In this document: positions 44,717 to 53,024 of the stretch, one piece after another
Layout of the letters: every line of letters starts with the position of its first letter
How positions within the stretch are numbered: position 1 is the first letter of the stretch
From: Xanthomarina sp035306705
Lineage (GTDB): Bacteria; Bacteroidota; Bacteroidia; Flavobacteriales; Flavobacteriaceae
DNA: 64,000 nt
Reading direction: 5' to 3'
NCBI RefSeq assembly: GCF_035306705.1
Contig: NZ_DATGNO010000080.1
Location: 1-64,000, forward strand
Notes under the pieces: generated by a model
Told to the model about the DNA's origin: nothing
Database searches by the model: none
The model's input: only the letters and a program-made list of their open reading frames with translations
Translations under genes and position numbers: made by a program

Positions 44717-44748
44717 AATTCCCTCTCCTTTGGAGCGGGTTAGTAGAG
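44717..44748. repeat. Palindromic intergenic repeat, copy 3 (inverted)
   Basis: Reverse complement reads ACTAACCCGCTCC AAA GGAGAGGGAA, the same layout as copy 2 (TTAATCCTTCTC AAA GGGAAGGAA). The hairpin CCCTCTCC / GGAGCGGG ends a few bases before the ATG at 44751 and would sit in the leader of that gene. Confidence 0.6.
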
Positions 44749-44750
44749 GA

Positions 44751-45641
44751 ATGAAAAACGTAGCAGTAATAGGTGCTGGAACCATGGGAAATGGCATTGC
44801 ACACACTTTTGCTCAAAGTGGATTTAAAGTACAACTTATAGATATTAGCGAAGCTTCTTTAAAACGAGGAATGGACACCATTTCTAGCAACTTGGATAGA
44901 ATGGTTGCCAAAGAAAGAATTACCGAAGCTGAAAAAGTGGAAACCTTAGCAAACATAACTACTTTCACTAATATTAACGAAGGAGTAGCTCATGCTGGTT
45001 TAGTGGTTGAAGCTGCCACCGAGAACCTCGATTTAAAACTTAAAATTTTTAAGCAATTAGACGAGGCTTGTTCTAAAGACACCATTTTAGCTAGTAATAC
45101 CTCTTCTATTTCCATTACGCAAATTGCTGCAGCAACTTCTCGACCAAGTCTGGTTATTGGAATGCACTTTATGAATCCGGTTCCGATTATGAAATTGGTG
45201 GAAATTATTCGTGGTTACAATACAAGCAACGAAGTAACCAATACCATTATGGAATTATCCAAAAAACTTGGCAAAACTCCAACCGAAGTCAATGATTATC
45301 CAGGATTTGTAGCCAATAGAATTTTAATGCCTATGCTTAACGAAGCTATAGAAACACTTTACAATGGTGTGGCTGGAGTTGAAGAAATTGATACAGTAAT
45401 GAAACTTGGAATGGCACATCCAATGGGACCTTTACAACTAGCCGATTTTATTGGTTTGGACATTTGTTTATCTATTTTAAACGTGATGTACGATGGTTTT
45501 AAAAATCCAAAATACGCTCCTTGCCCACTTTTAGTAAACATGGTAATGGCTGGTAAGTTGGGCATCAAATCTGGCGAAGGTTTTTACGATTATTCTGAAA
45601 GTAGAAAAGCAGAAAAAGTGGCTGGACAATTTTTGAAGTAA
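44751..45641 (+). CDS. 3-hydroxyacyl-CoA (3-hydroxybutyryl-CoA) dehydrogenase
   Basis: 296 residues from the ATG at 44751 (MKNVAVIGAGTMGNGIA). A TTG seven codons upstream lies inside a repeat and is rejected. The Rossmann motif GAGTMGNG, DISEASLKRG, ASNTSSISI, GMHFMNPVPIMKLVEII (catalytic His) and NDYPGFVANRILMP are followed by the C-terminal dimer domain GMAHPMGPLQLADFIGLD. It oxidises (S)-3-hydroxybutyryl-CoA with NAD(P). Stand-alone length fits Hbd/PaaH rather than FadB fusions. Confidence 0.95.
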   Translation: MKNVAVIGAGTMGNGIAHTFAQSGFKVQLIDISEASLKRGMDTISSNLDRMVAKERITEAEKVETLANITTFTNINEGVAHAGLVVEAATENLDLKLKIFKQLDEACSKDTILASNTSSISITQIAAATSRPSLVIGMHFMNPVPIMKLVEIIRGYNTSNEVTNTIMELSKKLGKTPTEVNDYPGFVANRILMPMLNEAIETLYNGVAGVEEIDTVMKLGMAHPMGPLQLADFIGLDICLSILNVMYDGFKNPKYAPCPLLVNMVMAGKLGIKSGEGFYDYSESRKAEKVAGQFLK

Positions 45642-45656
45642 TTTTAATTACCGACT

Positions 45657-45697
45657 AACACTGTTTACTGAACACTGTTTACCGAACACCGAATACT
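45657..45697. repeat. Three 14-bp tandem repeats
   Basis: AACACTGTTTACTG (45657-45670), AACACTGTTTACCG (45671-45684), AACACCGAATACTT (45685-45698, degenerate). They directly precede the ATG at 45706. Confidence 0.75.
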
Positions 45698-45705
45698 TAA
45701 AAAAA

Positions 45706-46944
45706 ATGGCAAGAATATATCCTTTTAAAGCAGTACGTCCTACTCGAGACAAAGTGAGTTTGGTTGCTGCTAGGCCGTATCAAAGTTATAGTAAAGAGCA
45801 ATTGGAATCTAGGTTGCGAGACAATCCGTTTTCGTTTTTACAAATTGTAAATCCTGGATATAGATATGATAAGGAAATTTCTGGAGAATCAAGATATAAC
45901 CTAGTAAGAAACAGGTATTTAGAATTTAAGGAAGACGGTATTTTTACTCAAGATGAAAAGCCCTGCTACTATATTTATAAAATTGTAGATCGAGAACAAC
46001 AGGAGTTTAATGGGATTGTAGCCGCAGTGAGCAATTTAGATTACGAAACGGATGTTGTAAGGAAACATGAAGATACTATTGAATATCGTGAAGAGATTTT
46101 TAAAGAATATCTAAAAACGGTTGGATTTAATGCAGAACCTGTACTCCTAACCTATCCAGATAATCCGGCGATTAAATCTATTATAAACAAAATTCAAAAA
46201 GAACGTGCCGAATTCGAGTTTACCACCACGTATAGAGATACCCATTATTTATGGAAAGTAGAAAATGAAAAAACCATTGAAAGTCTAAAAAAGGAATTCA
46301 ATGAAATTCCAACAATTTACATTGCAGATGGCCACCATAGATCGACTTCTTCATATTTGCTATATAAGGATTTAAAGGAAGCCAACCCCGAACACATTGG
46401 AAATGAGCCTTATAACTTTTTTATGAGTTATTTAATTCCGGAATCCGATTTACAGATCCATGCTTTCAATAGACTGGTTAAGGATTTAAACGGATTATCC
46501 AAAGAGGATTTTTTAATTCAATTAGACACTAATTACCGAATAGAAAACAGAGGTAAAACGCCATATCAACCCATAAAAAAACATCATTTTAGTATGTATT
46601 TAGATGGCGATTTCTATTCGCTTCATTTACGAAAAACCATTTACAATATGGAAACATCTTTAGACGGTTTAGATTCTCAAATTCTTTATAAAACTATATT
46701 AAACCCTATTTTAGGGATTGAAGATTTAAGAAACGACCAAAGAATTTCATATATTAATGGAAAGAAAGACCTAGTAAACATTAAAAGCAGTGTGGACAGT
46801 GGCGAGTTTAAAGTTGGTTTTGTAATGATTCCCGTGTGTGTGGAAGAAATGAAACAAATTGCAGACGACGGTCTAATTATGCCACCAAAGAGCACTTATA
46901 TAGAGCCGAAATTGCGAAATGGTGTTACTATTTATGAATACTAA
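45706..46944 (+). CDS. DUF1015 family protein
   Basis: A 412-residue protein: MARIYPFKAVRPTRDKV ... AARPYQSYSKEQLE ... NPFSFLQIVNPG ... GIVAAVSNLDY ... YIADGHHRSTSSYLLYKDL ... DLRNDQRISYI ... GLIMPPKSTYIEPKLRNG. It matches DUF1015 (PF06245) across its length, including the IADGHHR motif that resembles a nucleophile/His pair. Function unknown. It is soluble. The same orientation as its neighbours and a tandem repeat in front of its start suggest its own leader. Confidence 0.93.
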   Translation: MARIYPFKAVRPTRDKVSLVAARPYQSYSKEQLESRLRDNPFSFLQIVNPGYRYDKEISGESRYNLVRNRYLEFKEDGIFTQDEKPCYYIYKIVDREQQEFNGIVAAVSNLDYETDVVRKHEDTIEYREEIFKEYLKTVGFNAEPVLLTYPDNPAIKSIINKIQKERAEFEFTTTYRDTHYLWKVENEKTIESLKKEFNEIPTIYIADGHHRSTSSYLLYKDLKEANPEHIGNEPYNFFMSYLIPESDLQIHAFNRLVKDLNGLSKEDFLIQLDTNYRIENRGKTPYQPIKKHHFSMYLDGDFYSLHLRKTIYNMETSLDGLDSQILYKTILNPILGIEDLRNDQRISYINGKKDLVNIKSSVDSGEFKVGFVMIPVCVEEMKQIADDGLIMPPKSTYIEPKLRNGVTIYEY

Positions 46945-46966
46945 ATTCCTGCGAAAACAGGAATCT
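46945..46966. repeat. Short inverted repeat after the DUF1015 gene
   Basis: ATTCCTG (46945-46951), loop CGAAAA, CAGGAAT (46958-46964). It begins on the last base of the stop codon. It is a 7-bp stem without a T-tract, so possibly an intergenic repeat rather than a terminator. Confidence 0.55.
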
Positions 46967-47010
46967 CTTAATCGGAAGTTTATATAAATTACCAAGAATA
47001 AAAATTACAT

Positions 47011-47667
47011 ATGTCAATAGAACAGAATCTTAATAAGATAAAATCCTCTTTACCAGAACAAGTAACTCTTGTTGCCGTTTCTAAAACTAAATCTGTTAAA
47101 GAAATTATGGAAGCTTATCAAGCTGGACAACGCATTTTTGGAGAAAACAAAATCCAGGAAATGGTTGAAAAACATGGAGAGCTGCCAGAAGATATCAAAT
47201 GGCACATGATTGGAAATGTACAAAGAAATAAAGTAAAACATATGGCTTCGTTTGTAAGCATGATCCATGGGGTTGAAAACTTTAGAACTCTCAAAGAAAT
47301 CAACAAACAAGCTAAGAGAAATGATAGAATTATAGATTGTTTACTTCAAATTAAAATAGCATCGGAAGATTCTAAATTTGGGATGAGTCCAAGCGAAGCT
47401 TCAGACATATTAAAATCTAGCGAATTCCCAGAACTAAAAAACATCAAAGTCGTAGGAGTTATGGGAATGGCGACCTTTACAGACAACCAGGAGCAAATAG
47501 AAAAAGAGTTTAATTTATTAAAAACCACGTCAAACCAACTAAAAACCATACATTCGGAACTGGAAATTATTTCTATGGGAATGAGTGGCGACTACCCATT
47601 GGCTATAGCTTGTGGCAGCAACATGGTTCGTGTTGGAAGTAGTATCTTTGGAGAACGAAATTATTAA
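47011..47667 (+). CDS. YggS/PLPBP family pyridoxal phosphate homeostasis protein
   Basis: A 218-residue single alanine-racemase-like barrel: VTLVAVSKTKSVKEI (PLP lysine near 26-29), QRIFGENKIQEM, WHMIGNVQRNKVKHM, GMSPSEASDIL and SMGMSGDYPLAIACGSNMVRVGSSIFG. Family role: PLP carrier and regulator of vitamin B6 and amino-acid homeostasis, with no known racemase activity. It is complete. Confidence 0.95.
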   Translation: MSIEQNLNKIKSSLPEQVTLVAVSKTKSVKEIMEAYQAGQRIFGENKIQEMVEKHGELPEDIKWHMIGNVQRNKVKHMASFVSMIHGVENFRTLKEINKQAKRNDRIIDCLLQIKIASEDSKFGMSPSEASDILKSSEFPELKNIKVVGVMGMATFTDNQEQIEKEFNLLKTTSNQLKTIHSELEIISMGMSGDYPLAIACGSNMVRVGSSIFGERNY

Positions 47668-47734
47668 AATCAATGGATAGTTGTAATCGCTAATAACCGA
47701 TTTCAACTTAATAACATTTAAAAAACAGCACACA

Positions 47735-49105
47735 ATTTACGCTATATTAGACATAGAAACCACTGGTGGTAAGTACAACGAAGAAGGTATAACCGAAATA
47801 GCAATTTATAGATTTGATGGCCATAAAGTGGTTGATCAATTTATTAGTTTAGTGAATCCTGAGAGAGAAATCCAGCCTTTTGTTGTTAATCTTACAGGTA
47901 TTAACAGCAACATGCTTAAAAATGCCCCTAAATTCTATGAGGTAGCCAGACGTATTATAGAAATTACCGAAGATTGTATTGTTGTTGCCCATAATGCAGA
48001 TTTCGATTATAGAATTTTAAGAACCGAATTTAAACGTTTAGGTTTTCCGTATAAGCGTAGAACACTTTGTACCGTTTCTCTTTCTAAAACACTTATTCCA
48101 GACCAAGCATCCTACAGTTTAGGCAAACTTACACGAGCTTTAGGAATTCCAGTTAGCGACCGACATAGAGCTAATGGAGATGCAGTTGCAACGGTAAAAC
48201 TCTTTAAGATGTTATTGGCAAAAGACATTGAAAAAGTAATTGTTCAAGATGCTATTAAAGTGGAACCTACCTTTAAAATGGAACCTAGTTTAAAACAAAT
48301 TTTAAACAATCTCCCACATATTACTGGTGTCTATTATATTCATAATGAAAATGGCGAGATAATTTACATAGGGAAAAGCAAAAACATTAAAAACAGGGTC
48401 AGCCAGCATTTTACAAACCTAAATGGCAAGTCTAAAAAAATTCAGTTACAAACAGCTGCAGTTACCTACGATGCCACAGGAAATGAATTGATTGCCTTAT
48501 TGAAGGAAAGTGAGGAAATTAAACGTAACAAACCTATTTTCAATAGAGCTTTGCGAAGAACTATTTTTACACATGCACTTTATAGTTTTGTGGATGAAGA
48601 TGGCTACATCAATCTAAAAATCGATAAAGCAGATGGGAGAAAAAAAGCCATTACAACCTTCAGCACCAAAAGCAGCGCCAAACAATTTTTATTTAAAGCG
48701 GTAGAAGAATTCAATCTTTGTCAAAAACTATCAGATTTGGACCCAACAAAAGGCAGTTGTTTTAATTATACCATTAAACAATGTGAAGGTGCGTGTATAA
48801 AAGAAGAAACAGCTATATCCTATAACGATCGTGTTAATAAACTCATAGAAAAATACAGCTATAAAAATGCAAATATGGTGCTAGTAGATAAGGGCCGAGA
48901 AGTTGCAGAACGCAGTGTTATCTTAATAAAAGATGGTGTTTACATGGGTTTTGGTTATGTCAATCTTAATTATCAAATTTCCAATTTAAATGTTTTGGAA
49001 TCGGTAATTACACCTATGGAAAACAATAGGGACACACAACATATTATTCAAAATTATTTAAGGAGAAATAAGCAAATAAAACTAATCCCACTTAATAACC
49101 CGTGA
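47735..49105 (+). CDS. DnaQ-like 3'-5' exonuclease fused to a GIY-YIG nuclease domain
   Basis: About 456 residues if begun at the ATT at 47735. The exonuclease domain (about 1-170) has Exo I LDIETTGG, Exo II NLTGINSNML..AHNADFDYRIL and Exo III HRANGDAVATV, a DEDDh-type set. The GIY-YIG domain (about 195-280) reads TGVYYIHNENGEIIYIGKSKN, like UvrC/Cho N-termini, and a C-terminal domain has four cysteines (NLC, GSC, QCEGAC). The architecture is known in Bacteroidota as a DnaQ/UvrC-type hybrid, probably a DNA repair nuclease. The frame is open from 47687 but contains no ATG, GTG or TTG before Exo I. The first canonical start, GTG at 47828, would delete Exo I. Its TGA overlaps the GTG of the next gene. 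Confidence 0.88.
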   Translation: MYAILDIETTGGKYNEEGITEIAIYRFDGHKVVDQFISLVNPEREIQPFVVNLTGINSNMLKNAPKFYEVARRIIEITEDCIVVAHNADFDYRILRTEFKRLGFPYKRRTLCTVSLSKTLIPDQASYSLGKLTRALGIPVSDRHRANGDAVATVKLFKMLLAKDIEKVIVQDAIKVEPTFKMEPSLKQILNNLPHITGVYYIHNENGEIIYIGKSKNIKNRVSQHFTNLNGKSKKIQLQTAAVTYDATGNELIALLKESEEIKRNKPIFNRALRRTIFTHALYSFVDEDGYINLKIDKADGRKKAITTFSTKSSAKQFLFKAVEEFNLCQKLSDLDPTKGSCFNYTIKQCEGACIKEETAISYNDRVNKLIEKYSYKNANMVLVDKGREVAERSVILIKDGVYMGFGYVNLNYQISNLNVLESVITPMENNRDTQHIIQNYLRRNKQIKLIPLNNP

Positions 49106-51045
49106 AAAAAATCTACCTAACCATCCTACTTATCACCCCATTAATTTTTCATGCGCAATCTGGTTTTAATTCAACTGATTATTCTGTAACCCATACCGAT
49201 CTTAAAACAAATGTTTTTGAGAAAGATTCCACTGCCAATGCTTTAGTAATTTACGAGTATGGAAACACTTACATAGACGATAAAACGTTTAATCTCATTT
49301 CTGAAGTAAAGCGAAAAATAAAAATTATAAATACGAAGGGTTTTGATAGGGCCACAATAACCATTCTATTATACAACAACGGAAAGAAAAGAGAAAAACT
49401 TCGAGAAGTCACTGCAACCACTTATAATTTACAAGGAAATTCAGTAATCCACACAAAATTAATAGAAAGTGATATTTATGAAGAGCGATACAACGACAAT
49501 TATACTTTGGCAAAGTTTACTCTTCCCAACGTTCAAGAAGGCTCTGTTATAACCTACAGTTACACCACCGAATCCCCTTATGTTTTTAATTATAAAGGCT
49601 GGGAATTCCAAGACGATATTCCAAAATTATACAGCGAATACAACACTAGTATTCCTGCAAATTATGAATACCACATTAAACTAGTAGGTTTTTTAAAGTT
49701 TACGGTGCACAAAAGCGAAATTAAAAAGTATTGTTTGACAGTACATGGTGGAGGACATTCGGATTGTACTGATTCCAAATATGTTATGGAAGATATTCCC
49801 GCTTTTAAAGAAGAAGACTACATGACCACTAAAGATAATTATTTGGCTAAAATTGGTTACGAACTCAATACCGTAAAAACATTTGATGGGAGAACAGACA
49901 AAATAAGCAAAACTTGGAAAGATGTAGATAAGGAATTAAGAGCGGACAGTAGGTTTGGAAAACAACTCAACGTAAAAATTTCAAACAACTCGTTTATGTC
50001 TGAAACGGATGATTTACAACGAGCTAGAAATATATTCTCCTATGTTCAAAACTCCTATACATGGAATGGGGATTTTAATATTTTTGGCGATGTTTCAGTA
50101 AAAAACCTCATGAAAAACAAATCTGGAAACGTTTCGGAAATAAACATGCTCCTGCACAATCTTCTTGAAGAAAACAAAATAAAGGTTCATGCTGTTTTAT
50201 TATCCACAAGAAACAATGGTTTTGCCACCAAAATATTTCCTATTATTTCAGAGTTTAATTATTTAATTGTTCAAGCCACAATTAACAATGAAACTTATTT
50301 ATTGGATGCCACAGATGAATATTTACCTTTTGGGGAACTCCCATTTAGATGCTTGAACCAAGAAGGTAGAATGCTTGATTTTAAAAACGGTAGCTCTTGG
50401 ATAGATTTAACCCCAAATAAATTATCGTTAATTCAATACAAGGTAGATTTAAAGTTAAAAGAAGACCATCTTTTAGCTGGAAAACTAAACACAACAGCTA
50501 CAGGTTATCATTCCTTAGCTTTAAAAAAGGAATATCACGCAGGCCATACTGCTTATTTAAATGGATATAAAGAAAAGTACCATTCAGTAAACTTTATAGA
50601 TCATTCAGTAAGCAGTAAAGAGAAATCCAGCGATACGTTTTCAGAAGAATTTAACATAGAATACACTGCAGAAGAAATAGGCGGAAATCTCTATATCAAT
50701 GCGTTTTTAATCAAATTAATGGACGAAAACCCTTTAAAACTTCAAGAAAGAACCTATCCCATAGATTTTGGTTTTCAAGATGCCTTTTTATATACATTAA
50801 AAGTAGATTTAAATGAAAACTACGAAGTACTTGAAACTCCAAAAGATTTAACTATTAGCTTGCCTAACAATAAAGGTCTTTTAATTTTTAGTACAAAAAT
50901 AATTGAAGATGCCATTATCTTATATTTCAAGTTTAACTTCAAAGAGGCTATCTACAATCCGGAGTATTACGAAAGTTTAAAACAATTTATGGGTACACTT
51001 GTGGATATTCAAAAAAACTCCCTAATCGTATTAAAGCATAAATAG
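49102..51045 (+). CDS. Exported DUF3857/transglutaminase-like protein with degenerate catalytic triad
   Basis: A 647-residue protein with a signal peptide (about 1-18, LLITPLIFHAQ) and GTG start overlapping the previous stop (GTGA). The N-terminal DUF3857 domain (about 40-240) has YNLQGNSVIHTKL and LPNVQEGSVITYSYT. A transglutaminase-core fold follows (about 290-400) and then a C-terminal DUF3858-like beta domain. In the core the usual catalytic G-x-C reads SGNVSEINMLLHNLL (Cys replaced) and the catalytic His position reads EFNYLIVQ (His to Tyr), while LDATDEYLPFG keeps the Asp. It is probably a non-catalytic binding protein; no glycan or peptide partner can be named. Confidence 0.85.
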   Translation: MKKIYLTILLITPLIFHAQSGFNSTDYSVTHTDLKTNVFEKDSTANALVIYEYGNTYIDDKTFNLISEVKRKIKIINTKGFDRATITILLYNNGKKREKLREVTATTYNLQGNSVIHTKLIESDIYEERYNDNYTLAKFTLPNVQEGSVITYSYTTESPYVFNYKGWEFQDDIPKLYSEYNTSIPANYEYHIKLVGFLKFTVHKSEIKKYCLTVHGGGHSDCTDSKYVMEDIPAFKEEDYMTTKDNYLAKIGYELNTVKTFDGRTDKISKTWKDVDKELRADSRFGKQLNVKISNNSFMSETDDLQRARNIFSYVQNSYTWNGDFNIFGDVSVKNLMKNKSGNVSEINMLLHNLLEENKIKVHAVLLSTRNNGFATKIFPIISEFNYLIVQATINNETYLLDATDEYLPFGELPFRCLNQEGRMLDFKNGSSWIDLTPNKLSLIQYKVDLKLKEDHLLAGKLNTTATGYHSLALKKEYHAGHTAYLNGYKEKYHSVNFIDHSVSSKEKSSDTFSEEFNIEYTAEEIGGNLYINAFLIKLMDENPLKLQERTYPIDFGFQDAFLYTLKVDLNENYEVLETPKDLTISLPNNKGLLIFSTKIIEDAIILYFKFNFKEAIYNPEYYESLKQFMGTLVDIQKNSLIVLKHK

Positions 51046-51070
51046 ATTTTCTTTTATTACTTTTGACCTT

Positions 51071-51964
51071 ATGGCTGAAAAAAAACCACTTGCCGACTGG
51101 AAAATAAAGGTTCATGATATTATTTATGAAGCTGAAACACCTGCAGGAAAGTTATTCGATATTATTTTACTTATAGCCATTGTAGCAAGTATTTTGCTAG
51201 TTATGTTAGAAAGTGTGGAGTCTTTAGACAAACAATATCACACGTTTTTTAATATTTCAGAATGGGTTATAACCATCATGTTTTCAATAGAATATATCTT
51301 ACGGATTATTTCTGTTAAAAGACCACTTAGATACGTTACTAGCTTTTATGGAATTATCGATTTACTATCAACTATTCCAAAATACCTTTCCTTAATATTT
51401 GTAGGCACTCATGCTCTTGTAGCTTTTAGAGCCATTAGATTGTTACGTGTTTTTAGAATATTAAAACTGGTTCGGTTTTTATCAGCATCCAATCATTTAG
51501 CTACGGCCTTAAAAGCGAGTAGAGCAAAAATTATGGTCTTTGTGCTTGCCATGGTTATTACAACCATTATTTTAGGTACAGTTATGTACCTGGTTGAAGG
51601 TAAAGAAAATGGTTTTGATAATATCCCTAAAAGTGTGTACTGGTGTATCGTTACACTTACCACTGTTGGTTTTGGAGACATCACACCACAAACACCCTTA
51701 GGTCAAGTTATAGCTTCATTTGTAATGATTATGGGTTATGGAATTATTGCTGTACCAACAGGAATAGTTACGGCAGAATATGCTAAGCATGATAAAGGAA
51801 CTGATTCAAATAACCATAATGCAAATGCCATTTCTCCAATACCTAAACACCCAAGGAATACAGACTCCAATTCACTGTCTTGTCCTAATTGTTTAAATGA
51901 AAACCATAAGGATTCAGCTAAATTTTGTCACGAATGTGGTCATGATTTAAACACAATATCATAA
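51071..51964 (+). CDS. Voltage-gated-type potassium channel with C-terminal zinc ribbon
   Basis: A 297-residue six-helix ion channel: S1 about 28-47, S2-S3 about 55-115, an arginine-rich S4 (AFRAIRLLRVFRILKLVRFL, about 118-137), S5, then the pore loop with selectivity filter LTTVGFGD (about 195-202) and S6 (VIASFVMIMGYGIIAVPTGIV). After a low-complexity linker (about 238-268) the C-terminus has CPNC (about 271) and CHECGHDL (about 287), a four-cysteine zinc ribbon. It should conduct K+ in the inner membrane; the cytoplasmic ribbon may gate it or bind a partner (inference). It starts 25 bp after the pseudo-transglutaminase gene. Confidence 0.92.
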   Translation: MAEKKPLADWKIKVHDIIYEAETPAGKLFDIILLIAIVASILLVMLESVESLDKQYHTFFNISEWVITIMFSIEYILRIISVKRPLRYVTSFYGIIDLLSTIPKYLSLIFVGTHALVAFRAIRLLRVFRILKLVRFLSASNHLATALKASRAKIMVFVLAMVITTIILGTVMYLVEGKENGFDNIPKSVYWCIVTLTTVGFGDITPQTPLGQVIASFVMIMGYGIIAVPTGIVTAEYAKHDKGTDSNNHNANAISPIPKHPRNTDSNSLSCPNCLNENHKDSAKFCHECGHDLNTIS

Positions 51965-51976
51965 AACCTTTAAGTT

Positions 51977-52906
51977 ATTACTAGCAAAGGCAACCATAAG
52001 TATTTAATTTCTATTGTAGGACCAACTGCAATTGGAAAAACAGCGCTAAGTATCAAGTTAGCGCACTATTTTAATACCGAAATAATCTCGGCAGACTCCA
52101 GACAATTCTATAAAGAAATGTCTATTGGCACAGCTGCACCTACTCCAACCGAATTGGCTGCAGCCAAGCACCATTTTATTCATCATAAATCCATTGAAGA
52201 CAACTATAATGTAGGCGCGTTTGAAAAAGATGCCTTACAGCTATTAGAAATATTGTTTAAAACACATGATGTGGTAATAATGGTTGGAGGCTCTGGCTTG
52301 TATGTAGATGCTGTAATTAATGGCTTGGATAGTTTTCCTGAAATCGATTCCAAGATTCGAGAAGATTTAAACAAACAGTTGGAAATTGAAGGTCTAGAGA
52401 CACTTCAAGAAAAATTGGAAATATTAGATCCAGAATCCTACAAAAACATAGCTATCGACAATCCGAAACGAGTTATTCGTGCTTTGGAAATCTGTATCGG
52501 ATCTGGACAGCCTTATTCCTTTTTTTTAAATAAAGAAAAAGAAAACAGACCCTTTAAAGCCATTCATATTGGTTTAACCGCCGAGAGAGAGGTTATCTAT
52601 CAAAGAATTAACCAACGGGTCGATATCATGATGCAACAAGGTTTATTGGAAGAAGTAAAAGCGTTGATAGATAAACAAGAACTCAATGCCTTAAACACGG
52701 TAGGCTATAAAGAGCTATTTAAATATCTTAAAGGTGAATGGTATTTAGATTTTGCCATTTCTGAAATAAAGAAAAACTCCCGGAGATATGCAAAAAGACA
52801 ACTTACTTGGTTTCGGAAAAAAGACAATCATCTTTGGTTCGATTATAAAACATCTATAGACACCATAGTAGAGGCAATAAATTTGAAAATAGCCGAGAAA
52901 ACCTAA
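51977..52906 (+). CDS. miaA: tRNA dimethylallyltransferase
   Basis: About 309 residues if started at ATT 51977. P-loop ISIVGPTAIGKTALS (about 11-25), IISADSRQFYKEMSIGTAAPT, IMVGGSGLYVDAV, ALEICIGSGQPYS, LNTVGYKELFKYLKGE and RRYAKRQLTWFRK cover the full MiaA fold. It adds dimethylallyl to A37 of UNN-decoding tRNAs. The first ATG (52118) is inside the conserved region and would remove the P-loop. Upstream the frame opens at a stop (51971) with only GTT, ATT and ACT codons before the conserved start, so initiation must be non-canonical or a base is wrong. It begins about 12 bp after the channel gene's stop. Confidence 0.9.
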   Translation: MTSKGNHKYLISIVGPTAIGKTALSIKLAHYFNTEIISADSRQFYKEMSIGTAAPTPTELAAAKHHFIHHKSIEDNYNVGAFEKDALQLLEILFKTHDVVIMVGGSGLYVDAVINGLDSFPEIDSKIREDLNKQLEIEGLETLQEKLEILDPESYKNIAIDNPKRVIRALEICIGSGQPYSFFLNKEKENRPFKAIHIGLTAEREVIYQRINQRVDIMMQQGLLEEVKALIDKQELNALNTVGYKELFKYLKGEWYLDFAISEIKKNSRRYAKRQLTWFRKKDNHLWFDYKTSIDTIVEAINLKIAEKT

Positions 52907-52922
52907 AAGAAAAACATTTAAA

Positions 52923-52957
52923 AAACCCAGCTAAATCTTGGATGTTAGCTGGGTTTA
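52923..52957 (+). terminator. Hairpin after miaA
   Basis: Perfect stem AAACCCAGCTAA (52923-52934) / TTAGCTGGGTTT (52945-52956). The T-tract is short. Confidence 0.7.
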
Positions 52958-52973
52958 TTCAAATAAAATAAAT

Positions 52974-53005
52974 AAAAAAACCGAAGCTATGAACTTCGGT
53001 TTTTT
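52974..53005 (-). terminator. Bidirectional terminator of the barrel gene at 53025
   Basis: Stem AAAAACCGAAG (52976-52986) / CTTCGGTTTTT (52994-53004), with A/T tracts on both sides. Confidence 0.85.
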
Positions 53006-53024
53006 ACTATATAATTAGTAGCTA

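Noticed and set aside
44730..44750. TTG start for the 3-hydroxyacyl-CoA dehydrogenase
   Set aside because: The seven extra codons are part of a palindromic repeat; the ATG at 44751 gives the standard Rossmann N-terminus.
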